Shown: positions 37,334 to 46,050 of the stretch, piece after piece | Layout of the letters: every line of letters starts with the position of its first letter | Numbering within the stretch: position 1 is the stretch's first letter | Source of the DNA: Streptomyces sp. NBC_00102 | GTDB taxonomy: Bacteria; Actinomycetota; Actinomycetes; Streptomycetales; Streptomycetaceae | Reading direction: 5' to 3' | Length of the DNA stretch: 64,000 nt | Assembly (NCBI RefSeq): GCF_026343115.1 | Contig: NZ_JAPEMC010000001.1 | Span: 3,906,001 to 3,970,000 of the forward strand | Position numbers and translations under genes: made by a program | Notes under the pieces: model-generated | The model's database searches: none | The model's input: the letters and a program-made list of their open reading frames with translations, nothing else | What the model was told of the DNA's origin: nothing

Positions 37334-38317
37334 GTGAACACGACATCCCCGCGAGACCCGAGAGATCCCCTCGAAGCCAGGGACCGCCCCGCCCGCCTCA
37401 CCGTGGGCGTCGTCGGAGCGGGCCGCGTCGGCCCCGCCCTCGCCGCCTCGCTCCAGCTCGCCGGCCACCGCCCGGTCGCCGTCTCCGGCGTCTCCGACGC
37501 CTCCCGCCGCCGGGCCGCCGCCCTGCTGCCGGACGTACCGCTGGTGACGCCCGCCGAGGTCTTCGCCCGCGCCGACCTGGTGCTGCTCACCGTCCCCGAC
37601 GACACCCTGCCCGGCCTGGTCCAGGGGCTCGCCGACACCGGTGCCGTCCGGCCCGGCCAGCTCCTCGTCCACACCTCGGGGCGGTACGGCACCCGGGTGC
37701 TCGACCCCGCCCTGCGCGCCGGGGCGCTGCCGCTCGCCCTGCACCCCGCGATGACGTTCACCGGCACGCCCGTGGACGTCCAGCGCCTCGCGGGATGCTC
37801 CTTCGGCATCACCGCGCCCGAGGAGCTCCGGCTCGCCGCCGAGGCCCTCGTCATCGAGATGGGCGGCGAACCCGAGTGGATCGAGGAGGAAGCCCGCCCG
37901 CTCTACCACGCGGCCCTCGCCCTCGGCGCGAACCACCTGGTCACCCTGGTCGCCGAGGCGATGGAGCTGCTGGCCAAGGCGGGGGTCTCGGCCCCCGACC
38001 GGATGCTCGGCCCGCTCCTCGGTGCCGCGCTCGACAACGCCCTGCGCTCCGGCGACGCGGCCCTCACCGGCCCGGTGGCGCGCGGCGACGCGGGCACGGT
38101 CGCCGCGCACGTCGGCGAGTTGCGCGACCACGCCCCGCAGATGGTCGCGGGGTACCTCGCGATGGCCCGCGCCACCGCCGACCGGGCCCTCGCGCACGGC
38201 CTGCTCAAGCCGGAGTCCGCCGAGGACCTGCTCGGCGTCCTCGCGGACGGCACGCGCACGGCCGGCCCCGCGGGCCCCGCACCCACCGACGACGAAGAGC
38301 CGGGGGAGTCCCGATGA
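37334..38317 (+). CDS. Rossmann-fold and DUF2520 protein upstream of panC
   Basis: 327 aa from a GTG with GGAAGG upstream. The N-terminal Rossmann domain has the dinucleotide motif [17 protein letters not shown] (about 23-39), followed by a DUF2520 helical domain ([19 protein letters not shown] and later [19 protein letters not shown]). Such proteins look like NADP-dependent 6-phosphogluconate/ketopantoate reductase-type dehydrogenases. The panC start overlaps the stop codon (ATGA), so the gene is cotranscribed with panC. An accessory role in pantothenate synthesis is inferred from context. Confidence 0.88.
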   Translation: MNTTSPRDPRDPLEARDRPARLTVGVVGAGRVGPALAASLQLAGHRPVAVSGVSDASRRRAAALLPDVPLVTPAEVFARADLVLLTVPDDTLPGLVQGLADTGAVRPGQLLVHTSGRYGTRVLDPALRAGALPLALHPAMTFTGTPVDVQRLAGCSFGITAPEELRLAAEALVIEMGGEPEWIEEEARPLYHAALALGANHLVTLVAEAMELLAKAGVSAPDRMLGPLLGAALDNALRSGDAALTGPVARGDAGTVAAHVGELRDHAPQMVAGYLAMARATADRALAHGLLKPESAEDLLGVLADGTRTAGPAGPAPTDDEEPGESR

Positions 38318-39384
38318 CCGCCGCACCCACCCCGCCGGACACCGCCGTCCTGCTGCACACCGCCGAGGCGCTGGAGGCGCTGCCCCGCCCGGCGGGCGCC
38401 CGCCGGACCGTCGTCATGACGATGGGCGCGCTGCACGACGGCCACGGCACCCTGATCCGGGCCGCCCGCGAGGCTGCGGGACGCGACGGCCAGGTCGTGG
38501 TCACCGTCTTCGTGAACCCGCTCCAGTTCGGAGAGGCCGCCGACCTGGACCGCTACCCGCGCACCCTGGAGGCCGACCTCGCGGTGGCCTCGGCGGCCGG
38601 CGCGGACGTGGTCTTCGCACCCTCGGTGGAAGAGGTGTACCCGGGCGGCGACCCGCAGGTCCGGATCACCGCCGGGCCGATGGGCGAGCGTCTCGAAGGC
38701 GCCTCGCGCCCCGGCCACTTCGACGGGATGCTCACCGTCGTCGCCAAGCTCCTCCACCTGACCCGCCCGGACGAGGCGCTCTTCGGGCAGAAGGACGCCC
38801 AGCAGCTCGCGCTGGTCCGCCGGATGGTCCGCGACCTCAACTTCGGCATCGAGATCACCGCGGTCCCCACCGTCCGCGACCCCGACGGCCTCGCGCTCTC
38901 CAGCCGCAACCGGTTCCTGTCCCCGGTGGAGCGGCGTACCGCCCTCGCCCTGTCGGCCGCCCTGTTCGCCGCCCGCGACCGGCTCGCCGCCCAGCAGGCG
39001 CTGCGCGAACGCGCCCTGGCGACCGGTGGCCCGGCGCGGGAGACCGGCGGGGGACCCGGCGGGGCGCGCACCGGCACCGACCGGGCCGCCGGACTCAACG
39101 CGCTCGGCGAGTCCCGCCTCGCCGCCGACGCCCAGGCCGTGGCGCTCGCACCGCTCGGCCGCACGGCCGAAGCCGTCCGCTCCGCCGCGCGTACCGTCCT
39201 GGAGGACGCGGCCCGGGCGCCGGAACCGCTCGTACTCGACTACCTCGCCCTGGTGGACCCGGCCGACTTCACCGAGGTCCCCGACGACCGGGACGGCGGC
39301 GAAGCCGTCCTCGCCGTCGCCGCCCGGGTCGGCGCCACCCGTCTGATCGACAACATCCCCCTCACTCTGGGAGACCTCTCGTGA
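38314..39384 (+). CDS. panC: Pantoate-beta-alanine ligase (pantothenate synthetase)
   Basis: 356 aa. It forms pantothenate from pantoate, beta-alanine and ATP. Motifs: TMGALHDGH (ATP-binding, 36-44), [25 protein letters not shown] segment (here [16 protein letters not shown]), [15 protein letters not shown] and [13 protein letters not shown] Gly/Ala/Arg-rich insertion (about 228-265) makes it longer than the roughly 285-residue E. coli enzyme. It overlaps the upstream DUF2520 gene (ATGA) and the downstream nadB (GTGA), so all three are translationally coupled. Confidence 0.96.
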   Translation: MTAAPTPPDTAVLLHTAEALEALPRPAGARRTVVMTMGALHDGHGTLIRAAREAAGRDGQVVVTVFVNPLQFGEAADLDRYPRTLEADLAVASAAGADVVFAPSVEEVYPGGDPQVRITAGPMGERLEGASRPGHFDGMLTVVAKLLHLTRPDEALFGQKDAQQLALVRRMVRDLNFGIEITAVPTVRDPDGLALSSRNRFLSPVERRTALALSAALFAARDRLAAQQALRERALATGGPARETGGGPGGARTGTDRAAGLNALGESRLAADAQAVALAPLGRTAEAVRSAARTVLEDAARAPEPLVLDYLALVDPADFTEVPDDRDGGEAVLAVAARVGATRLIDNIPLTLGDLS

Positions 39385-41084
39385 CCGGAATACGGCTGAC
39401 CGCCCCCGAACCCGGCTGGTCCATCGACGCCGACGTCGTGGTCGTCGGCTCCGGCGTGGCCGGGCTCACCACCGCCCTGCGCTGCGTCGCCGCCGGACTC
39501 GACACCGTCGTCGTCACCAAGGCACGCCTGGACGACGGCTCGACCCGCTGGGCCCAGGGCGGCATCGCCGCCGCGCTCGGCGAGGGCGACACCCCCGAGC
39601 AGCACCTCGACGACACCCTCGTCGCGGGCGCGGGACTCTGCGACGAGCCGGCCGTCCGCACCCTGGCCACCGAGGGGCCCGGCGCGGTGCGCCGGCTCAT
39701 CGAGACCGGGGCGCACTTCGACACCACCGAGGGCGGCGACGTCGCCCTCACCCGCGAGGGCGGCCACCACCGGAACCGGATCGTGCACGCGGGCGGCGAC
39801 GCCACCGGTGCCGAGGTCTCCCGCGCCCTGGTGGAGGCGGTACGCACCCGCGCCCTGCACACCATCGAGAACGCCCTGGTCCTGGACCTGCTCACCGACG
39901 CCGAAGGCCGTACGGCCGGTGTCAGCCTGCACGTCATGGGCGAGGGCCAGCACGACGGGGTCGGCGCCGTCCGCGCCCCCTCGGTGGTGCTCGCCACCGG
40001 CGGTATGGGCCAGGTCTTCTCCGCCACCACCAACCCGCCGGTCTCCACCGGCGACGGCGTGGCGCTCGCGCTGCGGGCCGGGGCGGAGATCTCGGACCTG
40101 GAGTTCGTCCAGTTCCACCCCACGGTCCTCTTCCTGGGAGCCGACTCCGAGGGCCAGCAGCCGCTGGTCTCGGAAGCGGTACGCGGCGAGGGCGCCCACC
40201 TCGTGGACGCCGCCGGTACCCGCTTCATGACCGGGCAGCACGAGCTGGCGGAGCTCGCCCCGCGCGACATCGTCGCCAAGGCCATCACCCGCCAGATGCA
40301 GCTGCACGGCACCCAGCACATGTACCTCGACGGCCGGCACTTCGGCGCCGAGATGTGGGAGCGGCGCTTCCCCACGATCCTGGCCGCCTGCCGCGAACAC
40401 GGCATCGACCCGGTCACCGAGCCGATCCCGGTCGCGCCCGCCGCCCACTACGCCTCCGGCGGCGTCCGTACCGACCTGCGCGGACGCACCACCGTGCCCG
40501 GCCTGTACGCCTGCGGGGAGACCGCCTGCACCGGGGTGCACGGCGCCAACCGCCTCGCCTCCAACTCCCTCCTGGAGGGGCTCGTCTTCGCCGAGCGCAT
40601 CGCCGCCGACATCGCCGAGCGCCGCCCCGCCCGCACCGAAGCGGTCCGCCCCGAGGGCGGCCCGCTCTCCGCGCTGCTCGACCCCGAGGCCCGTACGACG
40701 ATCCAGCGGATCATGACCCGGGGCGCCGGAGTGCTCCGCTCCGCGGAGAGCCTGGCCGCCGCCGCCCGGGAGCTGGAGGCGCTGCACGACAGCGCGGCCG
40801 GCTCCGGACAGCCCGGCGGGAAGGCCGCCGTGCCCGGGGTCGAGGCGTGGGAGACCACCAACCTCCTGCTGGTCTCCCGGGTCCTGGTCGCCGCCGCGAG
40901 CCGACGCACCGAGACCCGCGGCTGCCACTGGCGCGAGGACCACCCCGACCGCGACGACGCGGACTGGCGCGCCCACCTCGTCGTACGCGTCGGCGAGGAC
41001 CGGACGCTCTCCGTGCGCCGCACGCGGGGCGCCGACTTCGACCCGGTACTCCCGGAGACCGGCCCCGGCCACCGCACGGCCTGA
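39381..41084 (+). CDS. nadB: L-aspartate oxidase
   Basis: 567 aa flavoprotein oxidising L-aspartate to iminoaspartate, the first step of de novo NAD synthesis. FAD-binding [18 protein letters not shown] lies at about 20-37; [33 protein letters not shown] and [20 protein letters not shown] are classic NadB motifs. It starts at a GTG overlapping the panC stop by 4 bases. nadC follows 76 bases later. nadA (quinolinate synthase) is not in this window. Confidence 0.96.
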   Translation: MTGIRLTAPEPGWSIDADVVVVGSGVAGLTTALRCVAAGLDTVVVTKARLDDGSTRWAQGGIAAALGEGDTPEQHLDDTLVAGAGLCDEPAVRTLATEGPGAVRRLIETGAHFDTTEGGDVALTREGGHHRNRIVHAGGDATGAEVSRALVEAVRTRALHTIENALVLDLLTDAEGRTAGVSLHVMGEGQHDGVGAVRAPSVVLATGGMGQVFSATTNPPVSTGDGVALALRAGAEISDLEFVQFHPTVLFLGADSEGQQPLVSEAVRGEGAHLVDAAGTRFMTGQHELAELAPRDIVAKAITRQMQLHGTQHMYLDGRHFGAEMWERRFPTILAACREHGIDPVTEPIPVAPAAHYASGGVRTDLRGRTTVPGLYACGETACTGVHGANRLASNSLLEGLVFAERIAADIAERRPARTEAVRPEGGPLSALLDPEARTTIQRIMTRGAGVLRSAESLAAAARELEALHDSAAGSGQPGGKAAVPGVEAWETTNLLLVSRVLVAAASRRTETRGCHWREDHPDRDDADWRAHLVVRVGEDRTLSVRRTRGADFDPVLPETGPGHRTA

Positions 41085-41160
41085 CCGCGCCGCACCACCG
41101 CCGCGCACCACCGCACCGACCAGCCACCGCACCGCACGAAGCCCCCGAGGAGCCGCAACC

Positions 41161-42207
41161 GTGAGCACGCCCGAAGAGAACCGCCCGACACCGGTGGACG
41201 TCCCGCTGATCCACATCGGGGCCCCCGCAGCGTCCGCGGGCGGCTGCGGCGACGACTGCGGCTGCGCCTCCGACGACTACGACCCCGACGCCCTGGAGTG
41301 CGGGCTCGACCCCGCCCTCGCCGAACTGCTCGCCGAGGCCGGACTCGACCCCGTCCAGGTGGAGGACATCGCGCACGTCGCGATCGAGGAGGACCTCGAC
41401 GGCGGGGTGGACGTCACCACCGTCGCGACCGTCCCCGAGGACGCCGTCGCCACCGGTGACTTCACCGCCCGCGAGGACGGTGTCGTCGCGGGCCTGCGCG
41501 TCGCCGAGGCCGTGCTCTCCATCGTCTGCACCGACGACTTCGAGGTCGAACGCCATGTCGAGGACGGCGAGCGCGTCACCGCCGGCCAGAAGCTGCTGAC
41601 GGTCACCACCCGCACCCGCGACCTGCTCACCGGCGAGCGCGGCGCGCTCAACCTGCTCTGCCGCCTCTCCGGCATCGCCACCGCCACCCGCAAGTGGGCC
41701 GACGTCCTGGAGGGCTCGAAGGCCCAGGTCCGCGACACCCGCAAGACCACCCCGGGCCTGCGCGCGCTGGAGAAGTACGCGGTCCGCTGCGGCGGCGGCG
41801 TCAACCACCGGATGTCGCTCTCCGACGCGGCCCTGGTCAAGGACAATCACGTGATCGCGGCCGGCGGCGTCGCCGAGGCGTTCAAGCGGGTCCGCGAGGA
41901 GTTCCCCGAGCTGGCCATCGAGGTCGAGGTCGACACCCTCCAGCAGGTCCGCGAGGTGCTGGAGGCCGGCGCCGACCTGATCCTGCTGGACAACTTCACC
42001 CCGGGCGAGACCGAGGAGGCCGTCGCGCTCGTCGGCGGGCGCGCCGTGCTGGAGTCCTCCGGCCGGCTCACCCTGGACACCGCCCGCGCCTACGCGGACG
42101 CGGGCGTCGACTACCTCGCGGTCGGCGCGCTCACCCACTCCTCGCCCATCCTCGACATCGGGCTGGACTTCCGCGAGGTCCCCGCCACCGGCGAGGCCGA
42201 CGCCTGA
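41161..42207 (+). CDS. nadC: Nicotinate-nucleotide pyrophosphorylase (carboxylating)
   Basis: 348 aa. It converts quinolinate and PRPP to nicotinate mononucleotide. Motifs: DLDGGVDVTT, RKTTPGLRALEKYAVRCGGG (Arg/Lys quinolinate site), LVKDNHV, EVEVDTLQQ and LLDNFTP. An extra N-terminal stretch of about 55 residues contains a cysteine cluster (Cys29, Cys33, Cys35, then Cys47) before the usual start of the domain. Its stop overlaps the coaX ATG by one base (TGATG), indicating translational coupling. Confidence 0.95.
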   Translation: MSTPEENRPTPVDVPLIHIGAPAASAGGCGDDCGCASDDYDPDALECGLDPALAELLAEAGLDPVQVEDIAHVAIEEDLDGGVDVTTVATVPEDAVATGDFTAREDGVVAGLRVAEAVLSIVCTDDFEVERHVEDGERVTAGQKLLTVTTRTRDLLTGERGALNLLCRLSGIATATRKWADVLEGSKAQVRDTRKTTPGLRALEKYAVRCGGGVNHRMSLSDAALVKDNHVIAAGGVAEAFKRVREEFPELAIEVEVDTLQQVREVLEAGADLILLDNFTPGETEEAVALVGGRAVLESSGRLTLDTARAYADAGVDYLAVGALTHSSPILDIGLDFREVPATGEADA

Positions 42208-43004
42208 TGCTGCTCACCATCGACGTCGGCAACACCCACACCGTCCTCGGCCTCTTCGACGGCGAGGAGATCGTCGAGCACTGGCGCATCTCCACCGACT
42301 CCCGCCGCACCGCGGACGAACTGGCGGTGCTCCTGCAGGGCCTGATGGGCATGCACCCGCTGCTCGGGGTGGAGCTGGGCGACGGCATCGAGGGCATCGC
42401 GATCTGCTCCACGGTCCCGGCCGTCCTGCACGAGCTGCGCGAGGTGACCCGCCGCTACTACGGCGACGTGCCCGCCGTCCTCGTGGAGCCCGGCATCAAG
42501 ACCGGTGTACCGATCCTGATGGACAACCCCAAGGAGGTCGGCGCCGACCGCATCATCAACGCGGTCGCGGCGGTCGAGCTGTACGGGGGCCCGGCGATCG
42601 TCGTCGACTTCGGCACCGCCACCACCTTCGACGCGGTCTCCGCGCGCGGCGAGTACACCGGCGGTGTCATCGCCCCGGGCATCGAGATCTCGGTCGAGGC
42701 GCTCGGAGTGAGGGGTGCCCAGCTCCGCAAGATCGAGCTGGCCCGTCCGCGCAGCGTCATCGGCAAGAACACCGTCGAGGCCATGCAGGCGGGCATCCTC
42801 TACGGCTTCGCGGGCCAGGTGGACGGCGTGGTCGCGCGGATGAAGCGCGAGCTGGCGGACGACCCCGACGACGTGACCGTCATCGCGACCGGTGGCCTTG
42901 CGCCAATGGTGTTGGGGGAGGCCTCCGTCATCGACGAGCACGAGCCCTGGCTGACCCTCATCGGGCTCCGCCTGGTCTACGAGCGGAACGTCTCGCGGAT
43001 GTAG
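42207..43004 (+). CDS. coaX: Type III pantothenate kinase
   Basis: 265 aa. It phosphorylates pantothenate, the first step of CoA synthesis; the type III enzyme is typically insensitive to CoA feedback. The ASKHA-fold phosphate motif LTIDVGNTHTVLGLFDG begins the protein; KEVGADRIINAVAA, VVDFGTATTFDAV, EYTGGVIAPGIEIS and VIATGGLAPMV follow. It is coupled to nadC (TGATG), placing CoA and NAD synthesis genes in one operon. A hairpin at 43014-43051 follows the stop. Confidence 0.96.
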   Translation: MLLTIDVGNTHTVLGLFDGEEIVEHWRISTDSRRTADELAVLLQGLMGMHPLLGVELGDGIEGIAICSTVPAVLHELREVTRRYYGDVPAVLVEPGIKTGVPILMDNPKEVGADRIINAVAAVELYGGPAIVVDFGTATTFDAVSARGEYTGGVIAPGIEISVEALGVRGAQLRKIELARPRSVIGKNTVEAMQAGILYGFAGQVDGVVARMKRELADDPDDVTVIATGGLAPMVLGEASVIDEHEPWLTLIGLRLVYERNVSRM

Positions 43005-43013
43005 TCGTGCGCC

Positions 43014-43051
43014 GTCGTCGCAGGCGCGCACCCTGGCGCACCTGCGACGAC
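43014..43051 (+). terminator. Hairpin terminating the panC-nadB-nadC-coaX operon
   Basis: GTCGTCGCAGG (43014-43024) pairs perfectly with CCTGCGACGAC (43041-43051) around a 16-base loop that can itself pair. It starts 10 bases after the coaX stop. No U-run follows. Confidence 0.75.
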
Positions 43052-43155
43052 GCCCCGCGCAGGCGGTGCTCGGGCGGCGCGAGGGCACCGGAGCGCGCCG
43101 CGCCACATGTGACCAGTTAAGAGGATTTTGTCCCTTTAGCACGTACTGTCGCGCC

Positions 43156-43767
43156 ATGCCCACGCCCTACGGATCACGAGGCGGCATGGCGTTCGGTGCG
43201 GACGAGCTGCGGGTACTCCGACGCGCTCTCGCCGTTGCCCTCCACCCCATGCCCTTGCCCGACGAGGATGTCCAGGACTGCCTGCGGCTCGCGGGAGCGG
43301 TGGACGACGCGGTCGGTGAGGCGGGCCGGCTCCGCGCGTTCCTGCTCGCCGACCTCGCCCGCTACCGCGCCGCCCTCCCCGGCTCCGTCAGCGGCTACCT
43401 GGAGCTCCTCCAGGACGCCCTGGCCGCCGGTTACGACCCCCGGCCGGACGATCTCGCCGCCCTGCGGGCGCTGCGCGGCAGACCGGTCGCGGCGGCGCTC
43501 CTGGAGCGCTGCCGGGTGCTCGCGGAGCGCTCCGTACGCGCCCGGCTGGCGGGCCGCACCGCCGGCCTCACCGCACCGGGACCCCGCAGCAGGCTGCTGG
43601 CCCTGCCGGGCGGCCGCGCGGAGGCGGAGCCCCAGCGGCCCTCGGGCCCGGCCACCCCGTCCCGGCCGTCGGCGCCGGGCGACCGCCCGATGCCCAAGCC
43701 GTCCGAGGTCTTCCCGCCCCGCCGTCGCCCGGCGCCGGCGCCGGAGGAGCGGCGCGCCGCCGGCTGA
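43156..43767 (+). CDS. Conserved actinobacterial protein of unknown function
   Basis: 203 aa from the ATG at 43156; the frame is open further upstream but the preceding bases lack coding character. The first 130 residues look helical and Leu/Ala/Arg-rich (FGADELRVLRRALAVALHP, AVDDAVGEAGRLRAFLLADL, SVSGYLELLQDALAAGY). The rest is a Pro/Arg/Ala tail (MPKPSEVFPPRRRPAPAPEE). No signal peptide or metal motif is seen. It follows coaX across its terminator, and a similar gene is found after coaX in other Streptomyces (from memory). Confidence 0.7.
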   Translation: MPTPYGSRGGMAFGADELRVLRRALAVALHPMPLPDEDVQDCLRLAGAVDDAVGEAGRLRAFLLADLARYRAALPGSVSGYLELLQDALAAGYDPRPDDLAALRALRGRPVAAALLERCRVLAERSVRARLAGRTAGLTAPGPRSRLLALPGGRAEAEPQRPSGPATPSRPSAPGDRPMPKPSEVFPPRRRPAPAPEERRAAG

Positions 43768-43864
43768 CCCGCCCACGCGTTCCCGCCGCCCGCACGGCGG
43801 TCCGGCCCCGACCCACCGGGAGGGCGCCTCGGGCCGCGGTGCGGGCGTCGCTACTCTGGACTTC

Positions 43865-44044
43865 ATGGACTACGTAAAAGCGCTTGTTCCGCCCGTGGTG
43901 ATGGCCGCGTTCTTCATCCGGCTCGTGATGACGATCGTGAAGAGCCAGGGCGGGCCGAACAAGGGCAAGGAAGACGCGGCCGTGGACGCCGCCCTCGCCC
44001 GCGCCGAGGCCGCCCGCCAGGCACCGGCCGCCGAAAGCGTCTGA
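43865..44044 (+). CDS. Small single-pass membrane protein
   Basis: 59 aa: MDYVKALVPPVVMAAFFIRL starts a hydrophobic segment (about 6-24), followed by a Gly/Lys-rich turn and an Ala/Glu/Asp-rich amphipathic helix. No function is known. Strong G/C third-position bias and clear anchor topology support it as real despite its size; the ribosome-binding site is weak. Confidence 0.65.
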   Translation: MDYVKALVPPVVMAAFFIRLVMTIVKSQGGPNKGKEDAAVDAALARAEAARQAPAAESV

Positions 44045-44068
44045 CTCGCTCCGGCGTCCGACTCACCT

Positions 44069-44116
44069 CGGCCTCCGAGCGGTTCGGCCTCCGAGCGGTT
44101 CGGCCTCCGAGCGGTT
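44069..44116 (+). repeat. Three perfect 16-bp tandem repeats
   Basis: CGGCCTCCGAGCGGTT occurs at 44069-44084, 44085-44100 and 44101-44116 without mismatch, beginning 25 bases after the stop codon of the small membrane protein gene. No reading frame across it is credible. Confidence 0.9.
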
Positions 44117-44145
44117 CTGCTGCCGAGTACTTCGGCGTCGAGCCT

Positions 44146-44235
44146 TCGCATCCCGGTACTTCGCATCCCGGTGATTCGCATCCCGGTGATTCGCGTCTTG
44201 GTACTTCGCATCTTGGTACTTCGCGTCCGGGTACT
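44146..44235 (+). repeat. Six degenerate 15-bp tandem repeats
   Basis: The unit TCGCATCCCGGTACT is repeated at 44146, 44161, 44176, 44191, 44206 and 44221, with changes limited to a few positions (A/G at 5, CCC/CTT at 7-9, AC/GA near the end). A decayed seventh unit may follow. The 15-base period keeps frame, so the minus strand would give pentapeptide repeats, but no start or codon bias supports a gene. Confidence 0.88.
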
Positions 44236-44591
44236 TCGGTGGCGTACTGATCGATCGGTGGAGTGCGGGAGCGCGGACGAAGCTGGGGAGCGCCCGGGCG
44301 CCGGCGTCGGTTCGCGACCCGATCCGAGCGGTTCCGGCGTATGACCGGTGCCGCGTGCGCGGCGCACGTGACCGGCGTTCTTCCTGCCGTATACGGCTTT
44401 CGCGTCCGGCGCCGGCACCCGATTCCGGCGTTCGGATGCCGCGTATCCCTGCCCGGTATCCGCCCCGTCCGGGTGCCCCGATCCGGATTTCCGCGCCCGC
44501 TCCGGTGTCCGGGTGCCCGGATTCCGGAGCCTCCGAGGGGTCCGGGTGCCGGTGTCGTGCGTTCTGCCGCCTCTCGGGCGACGGGCAACCG

Positions 44592-44623
44592 ACCGTCCGG
44601 ACGGTTATCGGACCGTCCGACGG
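44592..44623. promoter_or_regulatory. Operator-like pair of palindromes
   Basis: A perfect 14-bp palindrome ACCGTCCGGACGGT (44592-44605) is followed by the near-palindrome CCGTCCGACGG (44613-44623). Their centres are about 19.5 bp apart, close to two helical turns, an arrangement typical of tandem repressor dimers. A CATAAT hexamer follows at 44632-44637. Which protein binds is unknown. Confidence 0.4.
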
Positions 44624-44680
44624 CGCGCGGCACATAATTCGCGCCCCCCGCTGACACCCGCACAACCCGGCGCACTCCGA

Positions 44681-44717
44681 AGAGCGCGGGGCTCGCATCG
44701 AGCCGCGCGCTCTTTTT
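44681..44717 (+). terminator. Rho-independent terminator inside the gene-free region
   Basis: AGAGCGCGGGGCTCG (44681-44695) pairs with CGAGCCGCGCGCTCT (44699-44713), 14 of 15 bp, loop CAT, followed by TTTT. It does not follow a recognised gene: the nearest upstream plus-strand stop codon is about 640 bases away. Confidence 0.8.
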
Positions 44718-44820
44718 CGTGACCTCCGGGGTTCCCCGGGGTTCTCTTCCGGTTCTCCGGGCGCGGGACCTCTGAAGAAAATAACTACGCATTTCGGACA
44801 TCTAGCATTAAGGTGACCGT

Positions 44821-45327
44821 GTGCCCCGTCAATTGGGAGAGCTGGAAGACGCCGTGATGACGCGCGTCTGGCAATGGAACCGACCCGTCACCGTGCGAGA
44901 AGTACTGGAAGACCTTCAGCGGGAACGCTCGATCGCTTACACCACCGTCATGACGGTTATGGACAACCTTCACCAGAAGGGGTGGGTCCGCAGGGAAGTC
45001 GACGGCCGGGCTTATCGATATATGGCGGTCTCCACGCGCGCCGCGTACTCGGCCGCACTGATGAACGAAGCCTGGTCCCGGAGCGACAACCCCGCTGCCG
45101 CTCTCGTCGCCTTCTTCGGCATGATGTCCGCGGAGCAGCGAGAAGCCCTCAGCGACGCCGTGCGGATCATTTCCCCAGGTCCGGGCGGTACCGGGGGGGA
45201 GCCCGCGGACTCCGTGGACTCCGGTGGAGGGGCGGCGGACGCCACGGAAGGCGAGGCGGAAGAGGCAACGGCCGACGGCGCGTCCGATGTTCCGGCCGAT
45301 GGTACGGGCGAGGACGGTGGGCGATAG
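44821..45327 (+). CDS. BlaI/MecI/CopY-family transcriptional repressor
   Basis: 168 aa from a GTG with AAGGTGA just upstream. The winged-helix domain is N-terminal: LGELEDAVMTRVWQWNRPVTVREVLEDL then IAYTTVMTVMDNLHQKGWVRRE and GRAYRYMA, typical of BlaI repressors. The dimerisation helices follow, and the last 45 residues are an acidic low-complexity tail. BlaI-type proteins are usually inactivated by a BlaR1-like membrane protease, but no such gene is nearby. argA starts 9 bases downstream and is probably cotranscribed. Confidence 0.9.
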   Translation: MPRQLGELEDAVMTRVWQWNRPVTVREVLEDLQRERSIAYTTVMTVMDNLHQKGWVRREVDGRAYRYMAVSTRAAYSAALMNEAWSRSDNPAAALVAFFGMMSAEQREALSDAVRIISPGPGGTGGEPADSVDSGGGAADATEGEAEEATADGASDVPADGTGEDGGR

Positions 45328-45336
45328 CGTCGGGCC

Positions 45337-45906
45337 ATGTCTGCAGACCTGACGCAAAGCCAGTCGGAAACCGAAGGCGAAACCGACCCGGCGGTCGAAA
45401 AGCCCGCCATCACCGTCCGCCGTGCCAGGACCAGCGATGTGACCGCGGTCCGCCGGCTGCTCGACGGCTACGTGACCGAGGGCATCCTCCTGGACAAAGC
45501 CACGGTCACCCTTTACGAGGACATCCAGGAGTTCTGGGTCGCGGAACGCGACCAGGACGCCAGGGTCGTCGGATGCGGCGCACTCCATGTGATGTGGGAA
45601 GACCTCGCCGAAGTGCGAACTCTCGCCGTCGATCACCGGGTCAAGGGCACCGGAGTGGGACACCAGGTTCTCGACAAGCTGTTGCAGACCGCGCGCTGGC
45701 TGGGGGTCCGCCGGGTTTTCTGCCTGACCTTCGAAGTCGACTTCTTCGCCAAGCACGGGTTCACGGAGATCGGCGAGACGCCGGTCGACATGGATGTCTA
45801 CAGCGAGCTGCTGCGTTCCTATGACGAGGGTGTCGCCGAGTTCCTCGGTCTCGAACGAGTGAAGCCGAACACCTTGGGCAACAGCCGGATGCTTCTGCAC
45901 CTGTGA
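45337..45906 (+). CDS. argA: Amino-acid N-acetyltransferase (N-acetylglutamate synthase type)
   Basis: 189 aa GNAT protein. It resembles the short actinobacterial ArgA (like M. tuberculosis Rv2747) that makes N-acetylglutamate for arginine synthesis without the kinase-like domain of E. coli ArgA. The acetyl-CoA region reads AEVRTLAVDHRVKGTGVGHQ then VLDKLLQTARWLGVRRVFCL, and LTFEVDFFAKHGF follows. The first 25 residues are a variable acidic extension. It follows the blaI-like gene by 9 bases; a weak hairpin (about 45905-45926) lies after the stop. Confidence 0.88.
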   Translation: MSADLTQSQSETEGETDPAVEKPAITVRRARTSDVTAVRRLLDGYVTEGILLDKATVTLYEDIQEFWVAERDQDARVVGCGALHVMWEDLAEVRTLAVDHRVKGTGVGHQVLDKLLQTARWLGVRRVFCLTFEVDFFAKHGFTEIGETPVDMDVYSELLRSYDEGVAEFLGLERVKPNTLGNSRMLLHL

Positions 45907-46050
45907 TCGGTAGAAGTACGCCGATCCCTATGTCCGATACGCGCCCGTTTCCCGCGTTCCCCGGCTCCTGAACCTCTCCCTGGGGTTTGTGTTTTCCCCG
46001 GAAAAGCGGTTTCCTTTCCGCGTACTCCATTTTCGATGAAAGGATATCTC

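Larger units (their letters stand above)
44045..44820. other. 776-base gene-free region with repeats, palindromes and a terminator
   Basis: No frame here shows normal codon bias. Base composition is visibly less GC-rich than the neighbouring genes. It contains three 16-base tandem repeats (44069-44116), six 15-base degenerate repeats (44146-44235), a two-palindrome cluster (44592-44623), a CATAAT -10-like hexamer (44632-44637), and a strong rho-independent terminator (44681-44717). The last 100 bases form the blaI-like promoter. Confidence 0.6.

Noticed and set aside
38022..41084. 1020-residue protein joining antisense-like Arg/Pro sequence to NadB
   Set aside because: NadB begins at the GTG 39381 coupled to panC; the upstream part is a shadow of panC and the DUF2520 gene.
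44146..44235. CRISPR array
   Set aside because: The repeats are adjacent 15-mers without spacers and no cas genes are present.
44063..44698. Minus-strand frame encoding pentapeptide-like repeats from the 15-bp array
   Set aside because: All three minus frames are open through the array, there is no ribosome-binding site, codon bias is poor, and the peptide does not match the true pentapeptide-repeat consensus.
44600..44720. tRNA gene ahead of the terminator
   Set aside because: No TTC-R-A-N-Y-C T-loop or acceptor pairing is found.
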